A stretch of DNA of 64,000 nucleotides from Bradyrhizobium agreste (GTDB lineage: Bacteria > Pseudomonadota > Alphaproteobacteria > Rhizobiales > Xanthobacteraceae): assembly GCF_016031625.1 (NCBI RefSeq), contig NZ_JACCHP010000014.1:1-64000 (forward strand), read 5' to 3'. The position numbers were made by a program, and so were the translations under genes. The notes under the pieces were generated by a model, which ran no database searches, had not been told where the DNA came from, and was given only the letters and a program-made list of their open reading frames with translations. Shown here one piece after another: positions 50,669-59,303 of the stretch (positions are counted from its first letter, which is position 1; each line of letters begins with the position of its first letter).

Positions 50669-51586
50669 CTAACCGGCCTTCCACCTCTCCAATTCTCGCC
50701 CCGTCTCCAGCATCAGCCGCCGCAGCCAGATCGAGCCGGGGTCCATCTGCGCGCGGGTCGGATGGAACATGAACTGCTCGTCGATCCCTGGATCAAGCGG
50801 CGGCGTCACCGCGACGAGGCCGAGCTGCTCCGACAGCGCGGCGATCAGCCGGCGCGGCACGAAGGCGACCAGATCGGTGCGCGCGGCGACGTGCAAGGCT
50901 TCGAGATAGCCCGGCACGACCAGCGAGATATGTCGCTCGATGCCTTTGCTGCGTAGCCAGGTGTCGATGAGATCCTCGGCGTTACCGCGGATGATCACGC
51001 CGACATGGCGGGCGGCCAGGAAGGTCTCGCGCCGCTTCAGCTTCGCTGCAAGGGGATGGCCGCGCCGCACCGCCAGCGCGTCGCTGTCGGTATAGAGCAG
51101 CTGGCGGTGAAAGCCCTTGAAGGCATTGCCGATCGAGATCACGAGGTCGATGGTGCGGGCGAACTCGGCGTGGAAGATCGCAGGCCCCCGCCACGGCACC
51201 ACGTCGATGCGGACATTGGGGGCAAGCCGCGTCACCTTCGCCATCAACGTCGGCATCAACAGCTCGACCGCGAGATCCGGCATCATCAGGCGGAATTGCC
51301 GCTCGCTGCGCGCGGCATCGAAGTCGTCAGGCACGAACAGCCCGCGCACCTGGTCGAGCGCTTGCGCCAGCGGCGTGCGCAGGGCCTGGGCCCGCGGCGT
51401 CAGCTCCATCCGTGCGCCGGTGCGCACCAGCAGCGGGTCACTGAAGATGTCGCGCAAGCGTTGCAACGCGTGGCTCGTTGCCGGCTGTGACAGGCCGATC
51501 CTCATGGCCGCGCGGCTGACATTGGCCTCGCGCAGCAGCGCATCGAGTGCGGTCAACAGGTTGAGGTCGAGCGAATTCAAATTCAT
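50669..51586 (-). CDS. LysR family transcriptional regulator (NodD/LinR-type)
   Basis: A 305-residue LysR regulator: MNLNSLDLNLLTALDALLRE, then the helix-turn-helix NVSRAAMRIGLSQPATSHAL and QRLRDIFSDPLLVRTGARME. The LDLNLL..ALL start and the DPLLVR element mark the NodD-like subgroup. ATG 51586 is the family start. It is divergent from the NTF2-like gene with a 91-bp gap, so it probably controls it. Confidence 0.92.
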   Translation of the reverse strand: MNLNSLDLNLLTALDALLREANVSRAAMRIGLSQPATSHALQRLRDIFSDPLLVRTGARMELTPRAQALRTPLAQALDQVRGLFVPDDFDAARSERQFRLMMPDLAVELLMPTLMAKVTRLAPNVRIDVVPWRGPAIFHAEFARTIDLVISIGNAFKGFHRQLLYTDSDALAVRRGHPLAAKLKRRETFLAARHVGVIIRGNAEDLIDTWLRSKGIERHISLVVPGYLEALHVAARTDLVAFVPRRLIAALSEQLGLVAVTPPLDPGIDEQFMFHPTRAQMDPGSIWLRRLMLETGRELERWKAG

Positions 51587-51596
51587 GAGGTGAATA

Positions 51597-51614
51597 GATA
51601 TCATATTTCATATC
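51597..51614. promoter_or_regulatory. candidate LysR operator
   Basis: GATAT (51597-51601) and ATATC (51610-51614) are inverted copies with an eight-base spacer, in an AT-rich patch 11 bases upstream of the LysR start. It has the T-N11-A form usual for LysR sites. Confidence 0.5.
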
Positions 51615-51677
51615 GATTTGAAGAATGCTGTCGGCCGGGCGATGATCTCCGCGTTGTCACCACAAGGAGATGCCGCC

Positions 51678-52121
51678 ATGAACGCGAGCGCCAACAAGAA
51701 ACTGCTGCAGGATATCTTTGCCGCGGCCGCCAATCCCGATCCGGCCGCGCGCGACCGCGCCCTGTTCACGGCGAGTCTCGCCGACGACGCCAAATGGGTC
51801 GTCACCGGGCAATATTCCTGGTCGCGCACCTTCTCGGGCAAGGAGGCGATCCTCGGCGAACTGCACGGCTATGTGCGCACGCGCCTGCGCGACCGCACGC
51901 GTACCATCGCCCATCGCTTCATTGCCGATGGCGACATCGTCGTTGTGGAAGCCAAGGGCGACAACGTCACGCTCGAGGGCGCACGCTACGACAACGATTA
52001 TTGCCTGGTGTTTCGGCTCGCCGACGGGAAGATCAAGGAGATCAGGGAATATTGCGACTCCGTCCTGACGGAGAAGGCGCTCGGCCCGTTTCCGCAGGCT
52101 CCCGCGAGGGCGGCGGGCTAA
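51678..52121 (+). CDS. NTF2-like (SnoaL-like) protein
   Basis: A 147-residue cone-fold protein: LFTASLADDAKWVVTGQYSW, GKEAILGELHGYVRTRL, DIVVVEAKGDNVTLEGARYD, YCLVFRLADGKIKEIREYCD. This is the SnoaL/ketosteroid isomerase-like superfamily. AAGGAGATGCCGCC precedes the ATG at 51678. Its ligand or reaction is not known. It is probably regulated by the divergent LysR. Confidence 0.9.
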   Translation: MNASANKKLLQDIFAAAANPDPAARDRALFTASLADDAKWVVTGQYSWSRTFSGKEAILGELHGYVRTRLRDRTRTIAHRFIADGDIVVVEAKGDNVTLEGARYDNDYCLVFRLADGKIKEIREYCDSVLTEKALGPFPQAPARAAG

Positions 52122-52126
52122 CGGCT

Positions 52127-52342
52127 TTGAGCACGATCTGGTCTGCCGGCTGGCGCCCTTCGCTTCGATCTGCGAGGGGCGCATCGGTCTGGCGCAAGCT
52201 GGCGGAGATCATTCGGCTGCGGCGAGAGCACGCGCGGATCCATTGCCAGCTCGCCGCCATGAGCGAGCGGGAGCTTCTGGACTTCGGAATGACGCGGGCG
52301 GAAATTGAGCATGAGCTGAAGAAGCCTCTCCGATGGAAGTAG
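52127..52342 (+). CDS. DUF1127 domain small protein
   Basis: A 71-residue protein, likely starting at the TTG five bases after the NTF2 stop. The C-terminal half has the DUF1127 pattern: LRREHARIHCQLAAMSEREL, LDFGMTRAEIEHELKKPLRW (the usual L..L.D..L.D.G..R.DI......P). Proteins of this kind are small RNA-binding or membrane-peripheral regulators in other alphaproteobacteria. The start codon is uncertain; no ATG lies upstream of the domain. Confidence 0.65.
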   Translation: MSTIWSAGWRPSLRSARGASVWRKLAEIIRLRREHARIHCQLAAMSERELLDFGMTRAEIEHELKKPLRWK

Positions 52343-52645
52343 AGCAATGAAGTAGAGCAATAAGGGATGCAGCCTCGGACCACCGGCGTCGGCGCCATGC
52401 ATCGGTCTGCATGGTCCGGCGGATTCGCATGCGGCTTTGCATAGCTGCCGACAAAATCAGCAGATTTGGTGCGGGCCGAGACCGGGCGCGCGAGGAATTT
52501 GAAGGTTCAATTAAGAAGTGTCCCCCATTGTGTCGCGGTGCAGCGTAGGCCGCCAGGGCGCGGCGTGCGGCTGCCGGAGTGGCCGTGACGATCGCCGGAG
52601 TTGTTCGGTCCCTCGAATTCACATGCATCTGGGTGGACAGTGGGA
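52343..52645. other. intergenic region before the chemotaxis receptor
   Basis: About 300 bases without a supported gene. Apart from a slightly AT-rich patch near 52496-52520 that may contain the receptor's promoter, I see no inverted repeat or RNA-like structure. Confidence 0.5.
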
Positions 52646-54655
52646 ATGTCGAAATTTCGTTTGCGGATCAGGGGACGCCTGTACGCAGGCTTCATGGCCC
52701 TGGTGGCGGTCGGTCTCGTGATGGCGGTGGTTGCCGTCTGGAATTTGCGGGACGTGCAGGATCAGGTCGCAAGACAATCCGCCCTCTCGGACAGCACGGC
52801 GCGGGTGCTGGAAATATCGGCCCATCTGCAGGCGATTCAGCGGGCCAATTTGCGCTACGTCTACGACGCCAACGAGTCCGCCATGAAGGAGGCGCAGGAG
52901 CGGGAGACCGCGGCGACCGAGCTGCTCCGGGTCGGCGCGCAGGGGACGTTGTCCGAGGAGCGGCGCGCGCTCTACAACGGCCTGATCGACGACATCGCCA
53001 AAATGCGACGCCTGCGTGACAATCTCGGCGACGCCGTCAACGAGACGAGAACGGGCAAGGCGACGCTGCTGCCGAGCGGCGAGGAGCTGGCCACCAAGAC
53101 GGGCAAGCTCGTCGACGTGGCGCGCGCCGCCGTCGATGAAGATACCGCATCCCTCGTCGCCGATCTCGAATCCCGCATTCTGCTCGTGCGAATCGCAAAC
53201 TGGCGTTTTCTGGCGCTGCGCGATACGCAGGGACCTGCGACCTTCAGGGCGAGCGTCGACCGGGCCGCACAACGGCTCGCCGCGCTCGAAAAGAGCCCGC
53301 AGGCGACGGAGCTGCGAGCGGCACTCGCGCCGGTGAAGACTTCGCTCGCCCTCTACAAGTCGGCGTTCGAGGCGACGTCGGCCGCGATGCTTCAGGCCGA
53401 CGAGATCTACCACAAGAACCTCGCGCCCCTCATCGTCGACAGCATCGGCAAGCTCAAGACCGCGGAAACGACCCTGAAGAAGGACTACCGGGACTCGCGG
53501 AACAATGCCGAAGCCGTGCTTGCGGGAACGACGACCGTTCAGGAGATCGCGGGCATCCTCGCCGTCCTGTTCGGCGGCATCGTTGCGTTCCTGATCGCGC
53601 GCAGCATCGTCGGTCCGCTGACCTCGATGACGCAGGCGATGGGGCGGCTTGCCGGCGGCAATCTCGAGATCGAGATTCCCGGCCGCCGCAGAGCCGACGA
53701 GATCGGCGACATGGCCAAGGCGATCCAGGTGTTCAAGGACAACATGATCGAAGCCGAGCGCATGCGCGCCGAGCAGGCCGCGCTCGAGGCGCGGCAGGCC
53801 GAGAACCGCAAGGAAGATATGGCGAGGCTCGCCGATCAATTCGAGCAGGCGGTCGGCGAGATCGTCAACACGGTGTCATCGGCATCGAGCGAGCTCGAAG
53901 CCTCCGCAGGCACGTTGACCACGACGGCCGCGCGCGCCCAGGATCTGTCGACGGAAGTCGCCAGCGCCTCGCAGGAGGCCTCGGCCAATGTGCAGGCGGT
54001 CGCCTCGGCGACGGAGGAGCTCTCCTCGTCGGTCTCCGAGATCGCCCGCCAAGTGCAGGAATCCGCCCGCATCGCCAGCGAGGCCGTCGGTCAGGCGAGC
54101 CGGACCAACGAGCGCGTCGGCGCGCTCTCCAAGGCCGCCGCGCGGATCGGTGACGTGGTCGAGCTGATCAGCACCATTGCCGGCCAGACCAATCTGTTGG
54201 CGCTGAACGCCACGATCGAGGCGGCGCGTGCGGGCGAAGCCGGCCGCGGCTTTGCGGTGGTCGCAACCGAGGTGAAGGCGCTTGCCGAGCAGACGGCCAG
54301 GGCCACCGGCGAGATCGCCCAGCAGGTCTCCGGCATCCAGGCCGCGACCGAGGAGTCGGTCGGCTCTATCCGGGAGATCAGCGGCACCATCGAGCGGCTG
54401 TCGGAGATCTCGTCGACGGTCGCCGCGGCCGTGGAGCAGCAGGGCGCGGCGACGCAGGAAATTTCCCGCAACGTTCAGCAGGCGGCCCAGGGCACGCAGC
54501 TCGTCTCGTCCAACATCGGCGACGTGCAGCGCGGCGCCTCCGAGACCGGCTCGGCCTCCTCGCAGGTGTTGTCGGCAGCGCGCTCGCTCTCGGCCGACAG
54601 CAACCGGTTGAAGCAGGAAGTCGCCAAGTTCCTGAGCTCGGTCCACGCCGCCTGA
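52646..54655 (+). CDS. methyl-accepting chemotaxis protein
   Basis: A 669-residue transmembrane receptor. TM1 at about residues 11-33 (LYAGFMALVAVGLVMAVVAV), a periplasmic helical sensor domain (34-296), TM2 at about 300-320, HAMP at 321-374 (IARSIVGPLTSMTQAMGRLA), and the signalling domain with the highly conserved NATIEAARAGEAGRGFAVVA near residue 521. There is no CheR-binding pentapeptide at the C-terminus. No che genes are nearby. The ATG at 52646 follows GGGA. The sensed ligand is unknown. Confidence 0.94.
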   Translation: MSKFRLRIRGRLYAGFMALVAVGLVMAVVAVWNLRDVQDQVARQSALSDSTARVLEISAHLQAIQRANLRYVYDANESAMKEAQERETAATELLRVGAQGTLSEERRALYNGLIDDIAKMRRLRDNLGDAVNETRTGKATLLPSGEELATKTGKLVDVARAAVDEDTASLVADLESRILLVRIANWRFLALRDTQGPATFRASVDRAAQRLAALEKSPQATELRAALAPVKTSLALYKSAFEATSAAMLQADEIYHKNLAPLIVDSIGKLKTAETTLKKDYRDSRNNAEAVLAGTTTVQEIAGILAVLFGGIVAFLIARSIVGPLTSMTQAMGRLAGGNLEIEIPGRRRADEIGDMAKAIQVFKDNMIEAERMRAEQAALEARQAENRKEDMARLADQFEQAVGEIVNTVSSASSELEASAGTLTTTAARAQDLSTEVASASQEASANVQAVASATEELSSSVSEIARQVQESARIASEAVGQASRTNERVGALSKAAARIGDVVELISTIAGQTNLLALNATIEAARAGEAGRGFAVVATEVKALAEQTARATGEIAQQVSGIQAATEESVGSIREISGTIERLSEISSTVAAAVEQQGAATQEISRNVQQAAQGTQLVSSNIGDVQRGASETGSASSQVLSAARSLSADSNRLKQEVAKFLSSVHAA

Positions 54656-54669
54656 AGTCTCAAACGCAA

Positions 54670-54695
54670 GAGGCCACGCGCATGCGCGTGGCCTC
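54670..54695. terminator. perfect palindrome between convergent genes
   Basis: A perfect 26-bp palindrome starting GAGGCCACGCGCA, in the 52-bp gap between the receptor gene and the convergent GST. Its position fits a bidirectional terminator, but it has no T-run. Confidence 0.55.
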
Positions 54696-54707
54696 GGCGC
54701 GGCGCGA

Positions 54708-55388
54708 TCAGGCCACCTTGGTCGTCATGTGCCCGAACATGTGGCGGCGCGCTTCGTCGTCCATCTCGGCCTTGAATGTGAACTTGTCCTTCAGGGCGAG
54801 GGCGCGTGCTGCCGCCGGGCGTGCCGAGATCTCGTCGACCAGCCGTTTCACGTTCGGGTATCGCGCAAAGGCGTCGTCGCCGAGCTTGAACGGCACCATC
54901 CGCGCCCAGCCCCACAGCGCCATGTCGACGATCGAATAGCTGTCGCCGACCATGTAGCGGCGGTCCTTCAGGTGAGCGTCGAGAACCTTGTAGTGGCGGT
55001 CGGTCTCGTACTGATAGCGGTTGTGGGCGTAGTCGTGATTCTGGTCCTTCGGTGCGAAATGCTTGAAGTGCACGGCCTGGCCCGAAAATGGCCCGAGGCC
55101 GCTCGCGACGAACATCAGCCACGACAGCAATTCGCCGCGGTTGGAGGGGAGGAATTTGCCGGTCTTCTCGGCGAGATAGAGCAGGATGGCGTTCGAATCG
55201 AACACGATGGTGCCGCCATCGTCGATCGCCGGCACTTTGCCGTTCGGATTGATCTTGAGGAATTCCGGCGTGAACTGCTCGCCCGTGCGGGTGTCGATCT
55301 TCACCGGCTCGAAAGGCAGGCCGGATTCTTCGAGATAGAGCGCGACCTTGGTCGGGTTCGGTGATCCATTGAAATAGAACTTGAGCAT
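54708..55388 (-). CDS. glutathione S-transferase family protein (YghU/Ure2-like)
   Basis: A 226-residue GST. Start MLKFYFNGSPNPTKVALYLE; glutathione-site loop LKINPNGKVPAIDDGGTIVF, then DSNAILLYLAEKTGKFLP. The NPTKV form is that of the nu-class/YghU-like enzymes that have disulfide-bond reductase activity. The ATG at 55388 is chosen by family; the long open frame upstream has no support. Substrate unknown. Confidence 0.9.
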   Translation of the reverse strand: MLKFYFNGSPNPTKVALYLEESGLPFEPVKIDTRTGEQFTPEFLKINPNGKVPAIDDGGTIVFDSNAILLYLAEKTGKFLPSNRGELLSWLMFVASGLGPFSGQAVHFKHFAPKDQNHDYAHNRYQYETDRHYKVLDAHLKDRRYMVGDSYSIVDMALWGWARMVPFKLGDDAFARYPNVKRLVDEISARPAAARALALKDKFTFKAEMDDEARRHMFGHMTTKVA

Positions 55389-55512
55389 CAAGCATCTCCC
55401 AGTGTTGATGGCCGCGCGCGGACGCGGCGTCGTTGGGCGGGCCTTGTCTTGCCTGAACCTCGTGAGAGAGCAACCGGCGAGTTTGCGGGGCGGTATCTGC
55501 GCTCTGCGCAGA

Positions 55513-55839
55513 TCAGCCGGCGTAACAAAGGCCGATCGCCGCCGTAAGGACCATCGCCGCGCCGACCACTTCCAGCCGCAGGCCGAGCCGCGCTGCGAGA
55601 TGCATGTCGGAGGCGCGCGCCGCGCGCTCCGAACCGCGCGCATAGCCGTGAACGATGACGTCGTGGTTGAAGTTGTCGTGCGCCTCGTTGCTGCTGGCGA
55701 GCCCGACGCAGATCACGAGCACGCCGAACAGCGCCAGGCCGAAGAATCCGAGCAGCGCGATCAGGAACATCGGAAACATGCCGACCAGGAAGATCGGCAG
55801 CAGCGGCACCAGCAGCAATGTCTCGGACTGTCGTCGCAT
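55513..55839 (-). CDS. small membrane protein of unknown function
   Basis: A 108-residue protein with two long N-terminal helices (about residues 8-26 and 27-47, LVPLLPIFLVGMFPMFLIAL, LGFFGLALFGVLVICVGLAS), a polar stretch of about 40 residues, and a third helix near the end (EVVGAAMVLTAAIGLCYAG). I do not recognise a named family. It is alone between the GST and ccrM. The real start could also be further inside. Confidence 0.6.
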   Translation of the reverse strand: MRRQSETLLLVPLLPIFLVGMFPMFLIALLGFFGLALFGVLVICVGLASSNEAHDNFNHDVIVHGYARGSERAARASDMHLAARLGLRLEVVGAAMVLTAAIGLCYAG

Positions 55840-55915
55840 GGGAGCCGGCCCGTCAGGACGGAGGCTGATCGCATGAGTCTAGTCCCGGCTGGCGAGGCTT
55901 TCAACTCACGCCCCT

Positions 55916-56054
55916 GTCATTCCGGGGCGCGCCTCTTGGCGCGAGCCCGGAATTCATTGGCGGCATGGGACGTGGCTCGATGGATCCCGGGTTCTCGCGG
56001 AGCCTGTCATCGGGCCGCGCTGCGCGCGGACCCGGTGGCGAACCCCGGAATGAC
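55916..56054. repeat. palindromic intergenic repeat (GTCATTCCGGGGCGCG...CCCCGGAATGAC)
   Basis: The arms GTCATTCCGGGG and CCCCGGAATGAC are inverted copies; the inside holds several GCGCG-rich hairpins. Same family as 35655, 39234 and 41043. It ends 12 bases past the ccrM stop. Confidence 0.8.
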
Positions 56055-56066
56055 GGAGGAGGACGC

Positions 56067-57197
56067 CTACTCCGCCGCCATGCCGGCGCGGATCTCGGCG
56101 CGCAGCTCGTCGATCAGCTTGAGCCCCTTCTTGGTCTCGACGTGCCAGAAGGTCCAGCCGTTGCAGGCCTGCGCGCCTTGCGCCACCGCGCCGATGCGGT
56201 GGATCGAGCCGACCTTGTCGCCGAGCATGATGGCGCCGTCGGCGCGCACCAGCGCCCCTAACTTCTTCTTGGCGTCGAACAGCTTGGTGCCGGGCATGAT
56301 CATGCCGCGCTCGATCAGTTCGGAGAACGCGACGCGCGGTGCCTCGCGCGCGGTCATGAACGGGGCAAGGCTCTCTTCCGGCAACGGCTCGACCTCGGCG
56401 ATGCGCGCCTCGGCGGCCTTGGCGTAGGTCTTGTCGCGTTCGAAGCCGATATAGGAGCGGCCGAGGCGCTTGGCGACCGCGCCGGTCGTGCCGGTGCCGT
56501 TGAACGGGTCGATCACGAGATCGCCGGGCTTGGATGACGACAGCAGCACGCGCGCCAGCAGGCCTTCCGGCTTCTGCGTCGGATGCACTTTCTTGCCGTC
56601 GGCGCCCTTGAGGCGCTCCTCGCCCGTGCAGAGCGGGATCAGCCAGTCGGACCGCGCCTGCACGTCCTCGTTGGCCGCCTTCAGGGCCTCGTAGTTGAAG
56701 GTGTAGCCCTTGGCTTTTTCGTCGCGCGCGGCCCAGATCATCGTTTCGTGCGCGTTGGTGAAGCGGCGGCCGCGGAAATTCGGCATCGGATTGGTCTTGC
56801 GCCAGACGATGTCGTTCAGCAGCCAGAAGCCGAGGTCCTGCATGATGGCGCCGACGCGGAAGATGTTGTGATAGGAGCCGATCACCCAGATCGTCGCCGA
56901 CGGCTTCATGGCGCGGCGCGCGGCGAGCAGCCAGGCACGGGTGAAATCGTCGTAGGCGGCAAACGAATCGAACTTGTCCCAGTCGTCGTTGACGGCATCG
57001 ACATGGGATTCGTCGGGACGCTTGAGATCGCCCTTGAGCTGCAGATTGTAGGGCGGGTCGGCGAACACCAGGTCGACACTGCCTGCCTGGAGCTTCGACA
57101 TCTCGGCGACGCAATCGCCGACGATGATGCGATGCGACGGGGACTCAAAATTTGTGCGGGGCGCCCTTGCAGACGCCCCGCGACGCGACTCTACCAT
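56067..57197 (-). CDS. ccrM: CcrM-type adenine DNA methyltransferase (GANTC)
   Basis: A 376-residue beta-class N6-adenine methyltransferase. Order of motifs: catalytic DPPYNL at residues 47-52 first, then the SAM-binding FNGTGTTG near residue 225-235, then the C-terminal non-catalytic DNA-binding domain (about 290-376) that marks CcrM proper rather than restriction methylases. It methylates GANTC once per cell cycle in alphaproteobacteria. No cognate nuclease is nearby. Three GANTC sites lie at its start, see the site entry. Confidence 0.95.
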   Translation of the reverse strand: MVESRRGASARAPRTNFESPSHRIIVGDCVAEMSKLQAGSVDLVFADPPYNLQLKGDLKRPDESHVDAVNDDWDKFDSFAAYDDFTRAWLLAARRAMKPSATIWVIGSYHNIFRVGAIMQDLGFWLLNDIVWRKTNPMPNFRGRRFTNAHETMIWAARDEKAKGYTFNYEALKAANEDVQARSDWLIPLCTGEERLKGADGKKVHPTQKPEGLLARVLLSSSKPGDLVIDPFNGTGTTGAVAKRLGRSYIGFERDKTYAKAAEARIAEVEPLPEESLAPFMTAREAPRVAFSELIERGMIMPGTKLFDAKKKLGALVRADGAIMLGDKVGSIHRIGAVAQGAQACNGWTFWHVETKKGLKLIDELRAEIRAGMAAE

Positions 57198-57216
57198 GAC
57201 TCAAGAACTCTGACTC
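57187..57216. promoter_or_regulatory. cluster of three GANTC sites at the ccrM start
   Basis: GACTC occurs at 57187-57191, 57198-57202 and 57212-57216, with a further one at 57142-57146 inside the gene. GANTC is expected about once per 250-300 bases, so three in 30 bases is unusual. In Caulobacter the ccrM leader also holds GANTC sites whose methylation state affects expression, so autoregulation is likely here. Confidence 0.75.
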
Positions 57217-57615
57217 AGGCGACGCTGTCGGCGACGCGGGACCAAACAACCGACTGGTCGTTACATTGAAGGGGCAAAGTAAAAATCGACTTAACCCGCC
57301 GCTTTCGTGAGCACGCCTCGCATCATAGTTCGCGCACAAATTGTTGCGCGCATTCGCCTTGTTTTGCAGTGTATTTCGCGCTTGCGCCGCTCGCAGGATC
57401 GATCGTGGCGGGAAAAAGGCTGTAAATTTCTCTCGGAAAAAACTGCTCGGCCCTCGGAAAAATTTGCTGGCATCGACAGGCTGTCGCACTAGGCAATTTT
57501 TGCCGGCCACGATATTGATAAAAGCAACGGAAATTTTACGTATGTGGCGCGTTGAGCTTTCGCGTTTCTGTGCGCCGTCGAAACTTGAATCAGGGACCCC
57601 AGAGGAAAGGCCGCC
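57217..57615. other. AT-rich divergent intergenic region, ccrM / zinc metallopeptidase
   Basis: About 400 bases, clearly less GC-rich than the rest, with no supported gene. It must hold both divergent promoters. It contains an imperfect inverted repeat, AAAAATTTGC (near 57458-57467) with GCAATTTTT (near 57493-57501), enclosing an inner stem CGACAG / CTGTCG (57474-57486). A short direct repeat CTCGGAAAAA occurs near 57432 and 57454. This could be an RNA structure, a terminator, or a protein site. Confidence 0.55.
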
Positions 57616-58554
57616 ATGCGCTACGATGACTTCCGCCGCAGCGACGACATCGAGGATCGTCGCGATGAAGGTGGTGGCTTTGGCGGTGGGGGAGGCGGGT
57701 TCGGCCTGCCGATGGGCGGCGGCGGCCTCGGCATCGGCACCATCATCATCCTCGGCCTGGTCGGCTACGCCTTCGGCATCGATCCCCGCATCCTGATCGG
57801 CGGCGCCGAGATCCTCACCGGCGGCGGCCATGCGCCGAGCTACCAGACCGATCGCCAGGCGTCCTCCGGCAAGCGCGGCGCGCCGACCGACGAGATGGGC
57901 AGCATGATCTCCGGCATCCTCGGCGAGATCGACGATCGCTGGAGCGAGATCTTCCAGGCCAACGGCCAGACCTATACCGGCCCGAAGATCGTGCTGTTCC
58001 GCAACGCCACCAATGGCGGTCGCTGCGGCATGGCGCAGTCGGCCATGGGGCCGTTCTATTGTCCGCCCGACCGGACCATCTTCCTCGACACCGCCTTCTT
58101 CCGCGAAGTCGAGACTCGCTTCCGCGGCTGTTCCGGCAAGTCGGCGTGCAATTTCACCACGGCCTACATCATCGCGCACGAGGCCGGCCATCACATCCAG
58201 AACCTGCTCGGCATCATTCCGCGCGTGACGCGGCTGCAGCAGCAGGTCGGCTCGAAGGCCGAGGCCAATGCGCTCCAGGTGAAGGTGGAGTTGCAGGCCG
58301 ACTGTTTCTCCGGCGTCTGGGTCAACCGGGAGGCGAAGAAGCGTCCGAACTTCCTCGAGCCCGGCGACATCGATGCCGCGCTGACCACGGCGAGCGCGAT
58401 CGGCGACGACACGCTGCAGCGCCAGGCCACGGGCCGCGTCGTGCCTGACTCTTTCACCCACGGCTCGGCGGCGCAACGCAAGCAATGGTTCATGACCGGC
58501 TACCAGCAGGGCACGGTCCAGGCCTGCAACACGTTCGGCGCGGGGGCGTTGTAG
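57616..58554 (+). CDS. neutral zinc metallopeptidase (YpfJ/KPN_02809 family)
   Basis: A 312-residue protein. The N-terminus is polar and Gly-rich (RYDDFRRSDDIEDRRDEGGG), followed by one helix (about 41-60, GIGTIIILGLVGYAFGI). The peptidase domain has HEAGH at 188-192 (AHEAGHHIQNLLGI), with the ELQADCFSGVW third-ligand region after it, and the family's RCGMAQSAMGPFYCPPDR signature. A membrane-anchored zinc protease of unknown physiological substrate. Full length for the family. Confidence 0.94.
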   Translation: MRYDDFRRSDDIEDRRDEGGGFGGGGGGFGLPMGGGGLGIGTIIILGLVGYAFGIDPRILIGGAEILTGGGHAPSYQTDRQASSGKRGAPTDEMGSMISGILGEIDDRWSEIFQANGQTYTGPKIVLFRNATNGGRCGMAQSAMGPFYCPPDRTIFLDTAFFREVETRFRGCSGKSACNFTTAYIIAHEAGHHIQNLLGIIPRVTRLQQQVGSKAEANALQVKVELQADCFSGVWVNREAKKRPNFLEPGDIDAALTTASAIGDDTLQRQATGRVVPDSFTHGSAAQRKQWFMTGYQQGTVQACNTFGAGAL

Positions 58555-58560
58555 TTATCC

Positions 58561-58672
58561 GTCATCCTGAGGTGCTCGCCTCTTGGCGAGCCTCGAAGGA
58601 TGACGAGTGGCCCATCCTTCGAGGCTCGCCCTGCGGTGCGCTTGCACCGCACGGCGCGCACCTCAGGATGAC
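58561..58672. repeat. REP-like palindromic repeat (GTCATCCTGAGG...CCTCAGGATGAC)
   Basis: The outer arms GTCATCCTGAGGTG and CACCTCAGGATGAC are perfect inverted copies; two inner units, CTCGCCTCTTGGCGAG and CGGTGCGCTTGCACCG, are hairpins. CGAAGGATG and CATCCTTCG are a further pair. A complete copy of the family seen at 341-385. Confidence 0.85.
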
Positions 58673-58702
58673 GGCGGTGATTGAGGAAGCAGGAGTGAAG
58701 TT

Positions 58703-59266
58703 GTGGCCTCCATCGACGAATCCAAACAATTCATCCCGCTCAACATCGCGGTGCTCACGGTGTCCGACACGCGCGCGCTCGCCGACGACAAGTCCGGCCA
58801 GACTCTCGCCGATCGTCTCCTAGCTGCGGGCCATCATCTCGCCGCGCGCGAGATCGTCACCGACGATGTCGAGGCGATCCGCGCCGTGATCCGCCGCTGG
58901 ATCGCCGACAGCGGCGTCGACGTCGTCATCACCACGGGCGGCACCGGCTTCACCGGACGCGACGTCACGCCGGAGGCGATCGAGCCGCTGTTCGAGAAGC
59001 GCATGGACGGCTTCTCGATCGCATTCCATATGCTGAGCCACGCCAAGATCGGGACGTCGACGATCCAGAGCCGCGCCACCGCGGGCGTGGCTGGTGCGAC
59101 CTACATCTTCTGCCTGCCCGGCTCGCCTGGCGCCTGCCGCGACGGCTGGGACGGCATCCTCGCGGCCCAGCTCGACTACCGCACGCGCCCCTGCAACTTC
59201 GTCGAGATCATGCCGCGGCTGGACGAGCATCTGCGCAGGCCAAAGGCGCAGGGCGCGACAGTGTAG
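58703..59266 (+). CDS. moaB: molybdenum cofactor biosynthesis protein B
   Basis: A 187-residue MogA/MoaB family protein that binds molybdopterin and, in MogA-type members, adenylylates it. TTGGTGFTGRDVTPEAIEPL is the family's binding loop, and LPGSPGACRDGWDGIL the second. The start is GTG 58703 with AGGAG upstream. MogA and MoaB cannot be told apart reliably by eye. No other moa gene is in the window. Confidence 0.92.
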   Translation: MASIDESKQFIPLNIAVLTVSDTRALADDKSGQTLADRLLAAGHHLAAREIVTDDVEAIRAVIRRWIADSGVDVVITTGGTGFTGRDVTPEAIEPLFEKRMDGFSIAFHMLSHAKIGTSTIQSRATAGVAGATYIFCLPGSPGACRDGWDGILAAQLDYRTRPCNFVEIMPRLDEHLRRPKAQGATV

Positions 59267-59303
59267 CGCGCTGCGGATGATGCTTAGCTGAGCGAGGCAC
59301 GGA

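Noticed and set aside
56067..57197. ccrM considered as part of a restriction-modification system
   Set aside because: It carries the C-terminal extension of the solitary CcrM type and no endonuclease gene lies near.
57291..57473. A 60-codon minus-strand open frame in the AT-rich gap
   Set aside because: No ribosome site, no conservation visible, overlaps the structured inverted repeat.
57145..58485. A 446-codon open frame on the minus strand
   Set aside because: Antisense to the zinc metallopeptidase and crossing the ccrM/metallopeptidase promoter region; no domain.
1060..58672. Repeated palindromes considered as a CRISPR array
   Set aside because: They are single, widely separated and differ in sequence; no regular spacers and no cas genes.
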